Assembly: GCA_963715455.1 (NCBI GenBank)
Contig: OY970245.1
Coordinates: 558,001 to 622,000, forward strand
Source: VRUE01 sp963715455
Lineage (GTDB): Bacteria; Actinomycetota; Thermoleophilia; Solirubrobacterales; 70-9
Direction of reading: 5' to 3'
DNA: 64,000 bases
The notes under the pieces were generated by a model. That model was not told where the DNA came from. It did no database searches and saw only the letters and a list, made by a program, of their open reading frames with translations. This document shows positions 33,393 through 41,055 of this stretch, piece after piece. The position numbers and the translations under genes are program-made. Each line of letters starts with the position of its first letter. Position 1 is the first letter of the stretch.

Positions 33393-34618
33393 GCAAGCCG
33401 CCGCTCGATGAAGCGCCGCTCGACCGGATTCGTGGTCAGCTCCAGCGTGCGCCGGTAGGACTCGGTCGCCTCGGCTTCGCGGCCGAGGCGACGCAGCAGG
33501 TCGGCGCGAGCGCTGTGCAGCGGCTGGTAGCCGTCGAGGCCCTCGATTTGCTCGATCAGGTCGAGGCCCCGCTGCGGCCCCTCGCTCATCGCCACGGCGA
33601 CGGCGTGGTTGAGCGCGACTACGGTGCTTGGCGCCAACTCCAGGTGCCAGGCGTAGAGGCGGGCGATGTGCGCCCAGTCGGTCTCGGCGGCGCTCGCCGC
33701 TTCGGCGTGCACGGCGGCGATGCGGGACTGGACCGTGTAGGGGCCACCGGGACCGGCCGCCGCCGCCTCGCGTGAAAGTTCGAGACCCTCGGCGATCAGC
33801 GCCCGGTCCCAGAGCCCGCGGTCCTGGTCTTCGAGCAGGACCAGCTCGCCGGCGTCGTCGACCCGCGCTGCCCGCCGTGAGTCGGTGAGCAGCATCAGGG
33901 CCAGCAGGCCGCGCGCCTCGGGCTCGCGCGGCAGCATGCCGACCAGCACCCGGGTGAGGCGGATCGCCTCGCCGCTCAGCTCGGTGCGCACCAGCTCCTC
34001 GCTGCTCGAGGCGAGGTAGCCCTCGTTGAAGACCAGGTAGAGGGTCGCCAGAACCGCCGGCAGCCGCTCGGGCATCTGCTCGGCGACCGGGACCTCATAG
34101 GGGATGTTGTTGGCGGCGACCTTGCGCTTGGCGCGGACGATGCGCTGGGCCATGGCGCTCTCGCTACTGAGGAAGGCACGGGCGATCTCGCCGGTGCTGA
34201 GGCCGCCGAGGCTGCGCAGGGTGAGCGCCACGCGCGCCTCGATCGCCAGTGCCGGGTGGCAGCAGGTGAAGATCAGCCGCAGGCGGTCGTCGGCGATCTC
34301 GCCGAGGCCCTCGCCGGGCACCGCCTCGGGCTCGGCGTGCAGCGTTTCCAGCCGCTCGAGCGCCGCCAGCTTGTCGCGCAGCACTCCCTCGCGGCGCAGC
34401 CGGTCGATCGCCCGGTTGCGGGCCACCTGGGTGATCCAGGCCCCCGGGTTGGCCGGCACGCCCTCAGTCGGCCAGCGCTCCAGGGCGACGATGAAGGCCT
34501 CCTGGACGGCCTCTTCGGCGACGTCGAAGTCGCCGGTGACGCGGATCAGCGTCGCGACCGCCCGCCCGGACTCGTGCCGGAAGGTGCGGCCGACGACGCT
34601 CTCGCGGGCGGCGGCTAC
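33377..34618 (-). CDS. ECF sigma factor with C-terminal TPR/DUF6596 region (start unresolved)
   Basis: Sigma region 2 (GDFDVAEEAVQEAFIVALER, ITQVARNRAIDRLRRE) and region 4 (LTLRSLGGLSTGEIARAFLS) are followed by a long helical domain. The whole matches the ECF group with DUF6596/TPR tails that pairs with YCII proteins. The first canonical start (GTG 34459) falls inside region 2. The frame continues with family-like sequence to about 34618, where it meets the YCII stop, but contains no ATG, GTG or TTG there. Either a rare codon is used or the start was lost or shifted. I give 34618 as the furthest supported point. Confidence 0.8.
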   Translation of the reverse strand, partial: VAAARESVVGRTFRHESGRAVATLIRVTGDFDVAEEAVQEAFIVALERWPTEGVPANPGAWITQVARNRAIDRLRREGVLRDKLAALERLETLHAEPEAVPGEGLGEIADDRLRLIFTCCHPALAIEARVALTLRSLGGLSTGEIARAFLSSESAMAQRIVRAKRKVAANNIPYEVPVAEQMPERLPAVLATLYLVFNEGYLASSSEELVRTELSGEAIRLTRVLVGMLPREPEARGLLALMLLTDSRRAARVDDAGELVLLEDQDRGLWDRALIAEGLELSREAAAAGPGGPYTVQSRIAAVHAEAASAAETDWAHIARLYAWHLELAPSTVVALNHAVAVAMSEGPQRGLDLIEQIEGLDGYQPLHSARADLLRRLGREAEATESYRRTLELTTNPVERRFIERRLAQASE

Positions 34619-34995
34619 GAGCGCTCCGCCTTCTCCAGTAGTTCTTTGCCGTCGGCGACCATCGGGCGAATTTCGACGTGGCCGCTCTTCAGCGGGATCT
34701 TCTGCGCCCAGGCCAGGGCGTCATCGAGGCTCTCGACCTCGATCAGCCAGAAGCCGGCAAGCTGCTCCTTAGTCTCAGCGAAGGGACCGTCGGTGACGAC
34801 CGGCGCCTCCGTCTCGCTGTAGTGGACGGTGGTGCCGGTGGCGCGCTCCTGCAGGCCGGCGCCGGTCACCATTGCCCCGGCCTCGGTCAGCTCGGCGTTG
34901 AACTGCCCCATTTCGGCGAGGTTCTGCTTCACCTCGTCGGGGGTGACGTCCTCCCAGTCGCGCTCCTCGGCGATCAGGGCAAGCATGAATTGCAT
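34615..34995 (-). CDS. YCII/DGPF-domain protein
   Basis: 126 residues from ATG 34995 with an excellent AGGAGGAA site. MQFMLALIAEERDWEDVTPD and the motif DGPFAETKEQLAGFWLIEV (the DGPF signature) identify the YCII family, a ferredoxin-like fold. These genes are regularly coupled to ECF sigma genes of the type found directly downstream. The link between the two is genetic; the biochemical role is unknown. Confidence 0.92.
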   Translation of the reverse strand: MQFMLALIAEERDWEDVTPDEVKQNLAEMGQFNAELTEAGAMVTGAGLQERATGTTVHYSETEAPVVTDGPFAETKEQLAGFWLIEVESLDDALAWAQKIPLKSGHVEIRPMVADGKELLEKAERS

Positions 34996-35162
34996 CGCGG
35001 TTCCTCCTGTCTCGTGAGCAGCGCCGATCGCCGCTCTCACCCTAACGACGAACGGTGGTCCACCAGATCGACAGCCCGTGCATGAAATGCCCGCGGCCGG
35101 GTAATTCGACCCCGATCGCTCCGGCGATCTCGATCGAACAGAGGGCGGGGGAGGAGAATCAA

Positions 35163-36032
35163 ATGGATATCTCGGCCTTGCCGTTCCCACGCCGTCTGCT
35201 GCGGACCCTGCTGCTGACGGTCACCGCGCTCGTCGCTGCCGCCGGGCTTGCCGCCTCGGCTCCCGCCGCCAGCTACGTCTCGCTCGGCGACTCCTACGCC
35301 GCCGGCCCCTTCATTCCCAATCCGATCCCGCCCTTCGGCTGTCTCAAGTCCGACCGCAACTACGCGCACCTGGCGGCGCCGGCGATCGGCGGGCCCCTGC
35401 GCGATCCCAGCTGCAGTGGAGCGCGAACCGACCACATGACCCAGCCGCAGAACGTCGAGATCGACGGGCCCAACCCGCCCCAGTTCAACTCGCTGGAAAC
35501 GTCGACCGAAGTCGTCTCGCTCTCGATCGGCGGCAACGACATCGGCTTCTCGGAGATCGCCCAGGGCTGCATCACGCTGAATCCCTTTGCGACACCCTGC
35601 CGCGACAAATACACCGCGGGCGGCAAAGACCAGATCGCCGAACGGATCGCGGCGACAGCCCCCAAGGTGGCGGCGGTGCTGCAGGGGATCCACGCGCGCT
35701 CACCGCAGGCGGAGGTCTTCGTCCTCGACTACCCGGCGATCTTCCCGACGAGCGGCTTCGGCTGCTGGCCGCGGATGCCGATCGGCTACGGCGACGTGCC
35801 CTACCTGCGCGCCAAGCAGCTGCAGCTCAACGCGATGCTCGCCAACCAGGCGGCGGCCAATGGCGCGACCCTGGTCGGCTGGTACCAGGCGAGCATCGGC
35901 CACGACGCCTGCAAGAGCTCGTCGGTGCGCTGGGTGGAGCCGCTCATCCCGAGCAATCCCTCGGCGCCGATCCACCCCAACCTGGCGGGGATGAAAGGAG
36001 CCGCCGCAGTGCTCGTCACCGCGGTCAACTAG
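35163..36032 (+). CDS. Secreted SGNH/GDSL hydrolase
   Basis: 289 residues from ATG 35163 behind GGGGGAGGAGAA. A signal peptide spans about 10-33. Block I is YVSLGDSYAAG with the catalytic Ser, block III is GGNDIGF, and block V is APIHPNLAGM with His. Six cysteines suggest disulphides, as in Streptomyces secreted lipase/esterases of this fold. Probably an extracellular esterase or lipase. A 20-bp-stem hairpin follows the stop at once. Confidence 0.9.
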   Translation: MDISALPFPRRLLRTLLLTVTALVAAAGLAASAPAASYVSLGDSYAAGPFIPNPIPPFGCLKSDRNYAHLAAPAIGGPLRDPSCSGARTDHMTQPQNVEIDGPNPPQFNSLETSTEVVSLSIGGNDIGFSEIAQGCITLNPFATPCRDKYTAGGKDQIAERIAATAPKVAAVLQGIHARSPQAEVFVLDYPAIFPTSGFGCWPRMPIGYGDVPYLRAKQLQLNAMLANQAAANGATLVGWYQASIGHDACKSSSVRWVEPLIPSNPSAPIHPNLAGMKGAAAVLVTAVN

Positions 36033-36036
36033 CGGT

Positions 36037-36081
36037 TGCGTTCGTCCTTTGTTGCGCATACCGCAACAAAGGACGAACGCA
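36037..36081. terminator. Perfect hairpin between convergent genes
   Basis: Arms 36037-36056 and 36062-36081 form a 20-bp perfect stem (TGCGTTCGTCCTTTGTTGCG and its complement) around the 5-nt loop CATAC. It starts 5 bp after the hydrolase stop and ends 5 bp before the other gene's stop, so it probably terminates both. The central GCGCATAC matches the core of the hairpins at 4376 and 58347. Confidence 0.8.
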
Positions 36082-36086
36082 GAGAG

Positions 36087-36959
36087 CTAGGCGGACAGGG
36101 CGACGCGTAGCGCGCTAGCGATCTGGCCCGAGGCTTCGAGCTGGGGGTAGTGGGCCAGCTCGGGGAGCTCGGTGACCGGGACGGTGGGGCGCAGCTCGCG
36201 CAGGGCGGCCAGCACGTCGGTGTTGGCCACCGGGTCGCGCATCCCCCAGGCGAGGCTGAGCTCGCCGGGCCACTCGCGGATCGCTCCGTGCCAGCGCCCG
36301 GCGTAGGTTTCTCGCTGGTCCATGTAAGAGATCAGGCGGTGGCCGAGCGTGCGGCCGCCGTTGTGGCAGACCAGCGACCACTGGTCCTCCGCCTCTTCGC
36401 GGCTCAGCGGGTGGGCGGCTGAGAAGACCGACCCGAACTGCTGGCGGAAGACCCGCTCGCTGGAGAGCCTGGCGAAGAGCGGCCCGAGGCGGCTGCGCAG
36501 GATGCGCTGGGCCGGTGTCGGGGTGGCGCGCTCCAGCACCATGCTGCCGTTGAAGAGCATGATGCCGGCCAGCTCCATCTCCAGGTTGCCCTCGAGGTCG
36601 CGAGCCATCAGCTCGTTGGCCACCGAGGTGCCCATGTCGTGGGCGAGGACGAAGACCGGGCGGCCACCGCCGTGCCGACGCACCAGCTCCTCGGTCAGGT
36701 CGGCCTGCCAGAAGAGGCTGTAGTCGTGGTCGGCCGGCTTGCTGGAGAGACCGAAGCCGAGGAAGTCGAAGGCGAGCAGGTTGCGCCCGGGTTCTTCCCC
36801 GAGGAGCAGGCGCCAGTCGTAGGAGCTAGAGGGGAAGCCGTGCAGGAGCAAGAGCAGCGGTCCCTCGCCCACCTGGCGGAAGGTGTGGATCGCGTGGCCA
36901 CGGAACTCGCTGTTCTCGCCGGCCCGCTGCCAGCTCTGGACGCGCTCGGTCAAGCCCAC
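36087..36959 (-). CDS. Alpha/beta hydrolase (haloalkane-dehalogenase-like)
   Basis: 290 residues from GTG 36959, 25 bp after the permease stop. The oxyanion segment LLLLHGFPSSSYDWRLLL, the nucleophile elbow VLAHDMGTSVAN with Asp as the putative nucleophile, and the C-terminal ELAHYPQLE with His fit haloalkane dehalogenase/epoxide-hydrolase-like enzymes. Those residues are what I see; the substrate is unknown. It may modify the compound handled by the ABC exporter encoded upstream in the same operon. Confidence 0.85.
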   Translation of the reverse strand: MGLTERVQSWQRAGENSEFRGHAIHTFRQVGEGPLLLLLHGFPSSSYDWRLLLGEEPGRNLLAFDFLGFGLSSKPADHDYSLFWQADLTEELVRRHGGGRPVFVLAHDMGTSVANELMARDLEGNLEMELAGIMLFNGSMVLERATPTPAQRILRSRLGPLFARLSSERVFRQQFGSVFSAAHPLSREEAEDQWSLVCHNGGRTLGHRLISYMDQRETYAGRWHGAIREWPGELSLAWGMRDPVANTDVLAALRELRPTVPVTELPELAHYPQLEASGQIASALRVALSA

Positions 36960-36984
36960 GGCCAAAAGCTTCGCTGATTCAGAT

Positions 36985-37782
36985 TCAGCCCGCTGCTTCG
37001 GCCCGCTTGAGGCCGCCGCGGGCCCAGAGGGCGAAGAGGATCGGCAGGGTGAAGGCGATCGCGAAAGCGAGCGCGACGACCTGCGGCTCGCCGGAGATGA
37101 AGCCGCGGCCGGCCTCGAGCATGGCGGTGACCGGGTTGACCGAGGCGACGGCGTGGATCCAGCCGCTGAGCAGGCTGAGCGGCACATAGACCGGGGCGAG
37201 GAAGAGCAGCAGGAAGGTGGGGAACTGCATCAGCGGGCCGCCCTGGATGGAGCGCACCCGCATCGCCACGCCGGCGGCCCACATCGTCGCCGCGATGTTG
37301 GTCAGCACGGCGAGCCCGAAGAGCCCGAAGAGGTCGACGCCGCTGCCGCCGACCTCCATGCCGGCGATCAAGGCGATCGTGGTCAGCACGGTCCAGGTGA
37401 TCAGGGCGCGGGTCAGCGCCGCTATCGCGTAGCCGGCGATGATCCCGCTGCGGTTGCTGGCGGCAAGCAGGTAGCGGCGCGAGAAGCCGGTCTCGAAGTC
37501 GCGGGCGATGCCGAAGCCGGTGAAGACGCCGCCGAAGGCCGCCGACTGGAGCAGGACGAAGACGAACTGGAAGGCGGTGTAGCCGCTCGGGAAATCGAAG
37601 CCGGGGACGTTGCCGACGGCGGAGAGGCCCCCGGCGAAAGCGACGAAGAAGAAGAGCGGGAAGACGATTGCCGGCACCAGGAAGGCGGGGTTGGCGAGGA
37701 AGTTGTGGATGCTGCGCCAGGCGACCGCCAGGGCGACCGCGCGGAAGCCGGCCGCGCCGCGGCTGTCCGCGCCGCCGCTCAT
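36985..37782 (-). CDS. ABC-2 type exporter permease (second subunit)
   Basis: 265 residues with six hydrophobic helices. ABC-2 motifs include AFGGVFTGFGIARDFETGFS, RRYLLAASNRSGIIAGY, and HAVASVNPVTAMLEAGRGFI. It overlaps the preceding permease gene by 4 bp. With the ATPase and the other permease it forms a DrrAB-like exporter for a hydrophobic drug, lipid or polysaccharide precursor. Confidence 0.9.
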   Translation of the reverse strand: MSGGADSRGAAGFRAVALAVAWRSIHNFLANPAFLVPAIVFPLFFFVAFAGGLSAVGNVPGFDFPSGYTAFQFVFVLLQSAAFGGVFTGFGIARDFETGFSRRYLLAASNRSGIIAGYAIAALTRALITWTVLTTIALIAGMEVGGSGVDLFGLFGLAVLTNIAATMWAAGVAMRVRSIQGGPLMQFPTFLLLFLAPVYVPLSLLSGWIHAVASVNPVTAMLEAGRGFISGEPQVVALAFAIAFTLPILFALWARGGLKRAEAAG

Positions 37783-38558
37783 GTGCGCACCAGCCGGGTT
37801 CTCAGGGCGCGGCTCGCCGCCACCATGCCGATCGCCAGGATCGCCGTGGCGATCGCGAAGCCCAGCGCCAGGTCGCCGGCATTCCAGCCTTCGATCAGCA
37901 GCGAACGGAAAGCTGCCAGCAGGTAGGAGACCGGGTTGGCCGAGGCGACGTCGTGGAACCAGGCGGTCTGGATCAGGTCGAGCGGCAGCGCCATCGAGGA
38001 GATGAAGAGGAAGACGAAGAAGACCGGGAACATGCTCTGCACCGCCTCGCCGGAACCGGAACGCAGGGCGATGAAGAGGCCGATCGAGCCGAAGCCGACC
38101 ATGATCAGCACCGAGAGCGCGACGATGACCAGCGCTCCGCCCACTCCCGTCGCCAGTTCGGCGCCGGCGATCAGCCCCACGGTCAGGTAGGTCGCCGCCT
38201 GCGCGACGCCGAGCACGACGGCGCCGGCGAGCAGGCCGCTGAGTAGCGCCGCGCCGCGCAGCGGGGTCAGCGCCAGGCGGTTGAGGAAGCCGGTCTCGAT
38301 GTCACGTGCCAGGTCGGTGCCGCTGTTCATCACCGAGAACAGCGCCCCCTGGATGAAGGGCACGGCGAGGGCGAAGGTGAGGTAGGAGTCGGTCGGGAAG
38401 CCGGGCAGGTTGGTCGCGTCTTTGAGGCCGCCCGAGTTGACCGCGAGCAGGAAGAGCGGAAAGATCAGCGCCGGCACGATCGAGGCCGGCTGGCGCAGGG
38501 TGCGCAGGATCGAGCGTCGGGCGAGCTGCCCGACCTGGGTCAGCATGCTGCTGCTCAC
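37779..38558 (-). CDS. ABC-2 type exporter permease (first subunit)
   Basis: 259 residues, six helices, homologous to the next gene's product. Motifs are NSGTDLARDIETGFLNRLAL, TPLRGAALLSGLLAG and HDVASANPVSYLLAAFRSLL. Overlaps of 4 bp with the ATPase gene and with the second permease gene show a tight operon; a heterodimeric membrane pore is likely. Confidence 0.92.
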   Translation of the reverse strand: MSSSMLTQVGQLARRSILRTLRQPASIVPALIFPLFLLAVNSGGLKDATNLPGFPTDSYLTFALAVPFIQGALFSVMNSGTDLARDIETGFLNRLALTPLRGAALLSGLLAGAVVLGVAQAATYLTVGLIAGAELATGVGGALVIVALSVLIMVGFGSIGLFIALRSGSGEAVQSMFPVFFVFLFISSMALPLDLIQTAWFHDVASANPVSYLLAAFRSLLIEGWNAGDLALGFAIATAILAIGMVAASRALRTRLVRT

Positions 38559-39535
38559 GCCGCCGGTACCGCCTCCACCTCGGACTCCTCGGCGTCGCCG
38601 GCCCCCTCCAGCGAGCGACCGGTCTTGGCGAGGAAGACGTCGTCGAGCGACGGGGCGTGCAGCTGCAGCCGCTCGATCGCGATCCCCTCGGCGTCGAGCG
38701 CCCGCACCACCTCGGCCAGCTGGGACTCGCCGCCCTCCAGCCGTGCCGCGGCTCCGCGTGGCGCCGAGCCGGCGCGGGGGCCGAAGCGCTCCAGCACCGC
38801 GGCGAGCCGCTCGCGTTCGGATTGCTCGCGCGGCTCGGCTTCGACCGTCGGCCGGCCGATCTCGGCCTTCAGCTCGGCAGGAGTCCCCTCGGCGACGATC
38901 TGGCCGTGGTCGATGATCCCGACCCTGGCGGCGAGCGCGTCGGCCTCCTCGAGGTACTGGGTGGTGAGGAAGACCGTGACGCCCTCCTCGGTGGCGAGCC
39001 GCGCCACCTCGTCCCAGAGCGCGGTGCGGCTCTGGATGTCGAGACCGGTGGTCGGCTCGTCGAGGAAGAGAATGCGGGGACCGTGGGCGAGCGCCAGCGC
39101 CAGGTCGAGCCGCCGTTTCATCCCGCCCGAGTAGCCACCCACCCGGCGATCGGCGGCCTCGGCCAGGCCGACCCGCTCGAGCAGTTCCTGACCGCGCTCG
39201 ACGCGCTCGGCCTTGGGCAGCCCGTGCAGGGCGGTCTGCACGCGCATGTGCTCGCGGCCGGTCAGCAAGGGGTCGAGCGCCGCCTCCTGCAGAGCCGCGC
39301 CGATCGAGGCGCGCACCCGCGGCCCGTCCTTGACGATGTCGTAGCCGGCGACGCGCGCCGTGCCCGCCGTCGGTGGCAGCAGCGTGGTCAGCATCAGCAC
39401 GGTCGTCGACTTGCCGGCGCCGTTGGGGCCGAGAAAGCCGTAGATCTCACCGGCCTCGACCCGCAGGTCGATTCCATCGACCGCGCGCGGCCCGTTCTTG
39501 AACTCGCGGACCAGACCTTCGACCTCGATGCCCAT
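38555..39535 (-). CDS. DrrA-family ABC exporter ATPase
   Basis: 326 residues from ATG 39535, which has AGAGAGG upstream; ATG 39559 would add eight residues but lacks a binding site. Walker A is GPNGAGKST, the signature is GGYSGGMKRRL, and Walker B is ILFLDEPTTGLD. The C-terminal extension (about 225-326) with SLDDVFLAKTGRSLEG is the DrrA/CcmA-type regulatory domain. It energises the two ABC-2 permeases encoded downstream. Confidence 0.94.
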   Translation of the reverse strand: MGIEVEGLVREFKNGPRAVDGIDLRVEAGEIYGFLGPNGAGKSTTVLMLTTLLPPTAGTARVAGYDIVKDGPRVRASIGAALQEAALDPLLTGREHMRVQTALHGLPKAERVERGQELLERVGLAEAADRRVGGYSGGMKRRLDLALALAHGPRILFLDEPTTGLDIQSRTALWDEVARLATEEGVTVFLTTQYLEEADALAARVGIIDHGQIVAEGTPAELKAEIGRPTVEAEPREQSERERLAAVLERFGPRAGSAPRGAAARLEGGESQLAEVVRALDAEGIAIERLQLHAPSLDDVFLAKTGRSLEGAGDAEESEVEAVPAA

Positions 39536-39598
39536 GCCCTCTTGCCTCTCTGTCGCCATCGCCGCTGAGCCTACTCGCCGGCCCAGCTCGCGCTGTGC

Positions 39599-40210
39599 TT
39601 AAGCCGCAGCGGTCTCGGCGGCGCGGAACAAGTGGGTCGAGGGGATGCCGATCACCTCGCCTTTGAAGCGCTTCTGGCGGCCGTAGACGACCCAGGTGGT
39701 GTCGATTTCGCCGATGTCGAGGTCGAGGCGCAGCTCGTCGGCGTGTTCCTCGACGTGCTCCATGTGCGTTAGGCCGGAGTCGTAATCGCCGCGCAGCAGG
39801 CCTTCGCCGACGATTGGCTTGGAGGCCACGTCGATCACTTCGTCCCACTGGGAAAGATCGACGTAGCCCTTGGTGGCCGGGACGATGCCCAGCGAGCGCG
39901 GCCGCTCAACGTCCTTGCGGCTGAGCAGGACGAGGTGCTTGGTCGGGTAGATGAAGGTGTCGATGACGAAGACCTCGGTCCAGTACTTCTCGGTGATCTC
40001 GTGCACCTTGGGGTGAGCGCTGCACTGGACGAGGAAGGTGTTGGGCCGCTCGCGCACCGTGTCGAGCCCGGCGAAGAAGTCGGTGGTCAGCTCGATCTCG
40101 TAATCCTCCACTCCCTGGAAGGCCAGGTAGCGCTTGACAGCTCGCTCGTGGCAGGTGCCCTCGGGGCCGAGCGTGATCACCTTGATGCCGTTGTCTTCGC
40201 CCGCCACCAT
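39599..40210 (-). CDS. Prephenate-dehydratase-fold protein (BacA-like)
   Basis: 203 residues. The start KVITLGPEGTCHERAV resembles the LGPEGT(F/Y) motif of prephenate dehydratases and the related BacA-type prephenate decarboxylases. The two-lobed periplasmic-binding-like fold is suggested by the alternating strands (NTFLVQCSAHPKVHEI, KHLVLLSRKD, DTTWVVYGRQKRF). The ACT domain of PheA is absent. The family resemblance is good but the reaction is uncertain. It stands alone between the ABC operon and a divergent CAP gene. Confidence 0.6.
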   Translation of the reverse strand: MVAGEDNGIKVITLGPEGTCHERAVKRYLAFQGVEDYEIELTTDFFAGLDTVRERPNTFLVQCSAHPKVHEITEKYWTEVFVIDTFIYPTKHLVLLSRKDVERPRSLGIVPATKGYVDLSQWDEVIDVASKPIVGEGLLRGDYDSGLTHMEHVEEHADELRLDLDIGEIDTTWVVYGRQKRFKGEVIGIPSTHLFRAAETAAA

Positions 40211-40266
40211 GCCTCTCAGCAGGCTAGTCGATCAAACAGGAATCCTCAATCAATAGGGTCGTTGTT

Positions 40267-40782
40267 GTGCGCAAGCTGACCTTCGCCGCCTGCCTGTTGC
40301 TCGTTGTCGTCTTGCTGCTGCCGGCCGGCGCGGCGAGCGGGGAGAGGGGGGGTGCCGCCGAGGCCTCCGCAGTCAAGGCCGTCCAGGCGATTCGCGGCTG
40401 CGCCAACCGCAACCGCCGAGCCGCGGGTCTCGAACCGCTACGTGCCAGTGGCGTGCTCGACAGGGCGGCCCAGCTGCACGCTCGCAACATGGCGAGCCGG
40501 GGCTTCTTCGAGCACACCGATCCCCAGGGACGTGGCCCGGCGGAGCGGGTCGAGCTGTTCGACAGCGGTGAGGAATTCTCTTTCGTTGGCGAGAACATTG
40601 CCGCCGGTTACTCCTCCGTGGCCGCGGCCTGCCGCGGGTGGATGAACAGCTCCGGTCACCGCGCCAACATCCTTGGTGACGAGTACACGCATATCGGCGG
40701 CGGCTTTGCCCGCGGCGGACCCTACGGCCGCTACTACGTACAGGTCTTCGCGCAGATCGAACGGAACCTTGGTCCGCGCTGA
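40267..40782 (+). CDS. Secreted CAP/SCP-domain protein
   Basis: 171 residues with a GTG start and a signal peptide (RKLTFAACLLLVVVLLLPAG). The CAP domain has IRGCANRNRRAAGLEPLRAS, FFEHTDPQGRGPAERVE, GENIAAGY, WMNSSGHRANIL and HIGGGFARGGPYGRYYVQ; the His and Glu of the CAP cavity are present. Bacterial CAP proteins are extracellular, with roles that are not settled. It is paralogous to the gene at 63028-63774. Confidence 0.88.
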   Translation: MRKLTFAACLLLVVVLLLPAGAASGERGGAAEASAVKAVQAIRGCANRNRRAAGLEPLRASGVLDRAAQLHARNMASRGFFEHTDPQGRGPAERVELFDSGEEFSFVGENIAAGYSSVAAACRGWMNSSGHRANILGDEYTHIGGGFARGGPYGRYYVQVFAQIERNLGPR

Positions 40783-40869
40783 CCGGGACGAAGGCCGGTT
40801 CGCGCGGCAGATGAGCGGGTAAAGTCACTCATAGCGGTCGGAGGCGTCAGCGAACCGAGAGGAGAGCAG

Positions 40870-41031
40870 ATGGCCACGGAGAGAAGTTCGAGCGGCGGCA
40901 TCACGCTTGGCGGGATCATCGTCATCGTCGGCATCGTGCTGATGGTCTTCGTCAGCTTCTGGATCGGCTTGATCGTTACCCTGATCGGCCTGATCGCCTT
41001 CGGCGGCTTCGCCAAGGGCCGCTGGTACTGA
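40870..41031 (+). CDS. Small two-helix membrane protein (DUF6131-like)
   Basis: 53 residues from ATG 40870 with GAGGAGAG upstream. After a polar start (ATERSSSGG) two hydrophobic stretches follow (ITLGGIIVIVGIVLMVFVSF and WIGLIVTLIGLIAFGGF), ending KGRWY. The pattern matches small actinobacterial hydrophobic proteins of the DUF6131 type. Role unknown. Confidence 0.65.
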   Translation: MATERSSSGGITLGGIIVIVGIVLMVFVSFWIGLIVTLIGLIAFGGFAKGRWY

Positions 41032-41055
41032 GCGGCGCCCGGCGCAGCGAACAAC

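Noticed and set aside
37190..38560. Long plus-strand ORFs rich in Glu, Asp, Gln and Arg opposite the ABC permeases
   Set aside because: Typical antisense shadows in high-GC DNA: low complexity, no start context, opposite genes with clear families.
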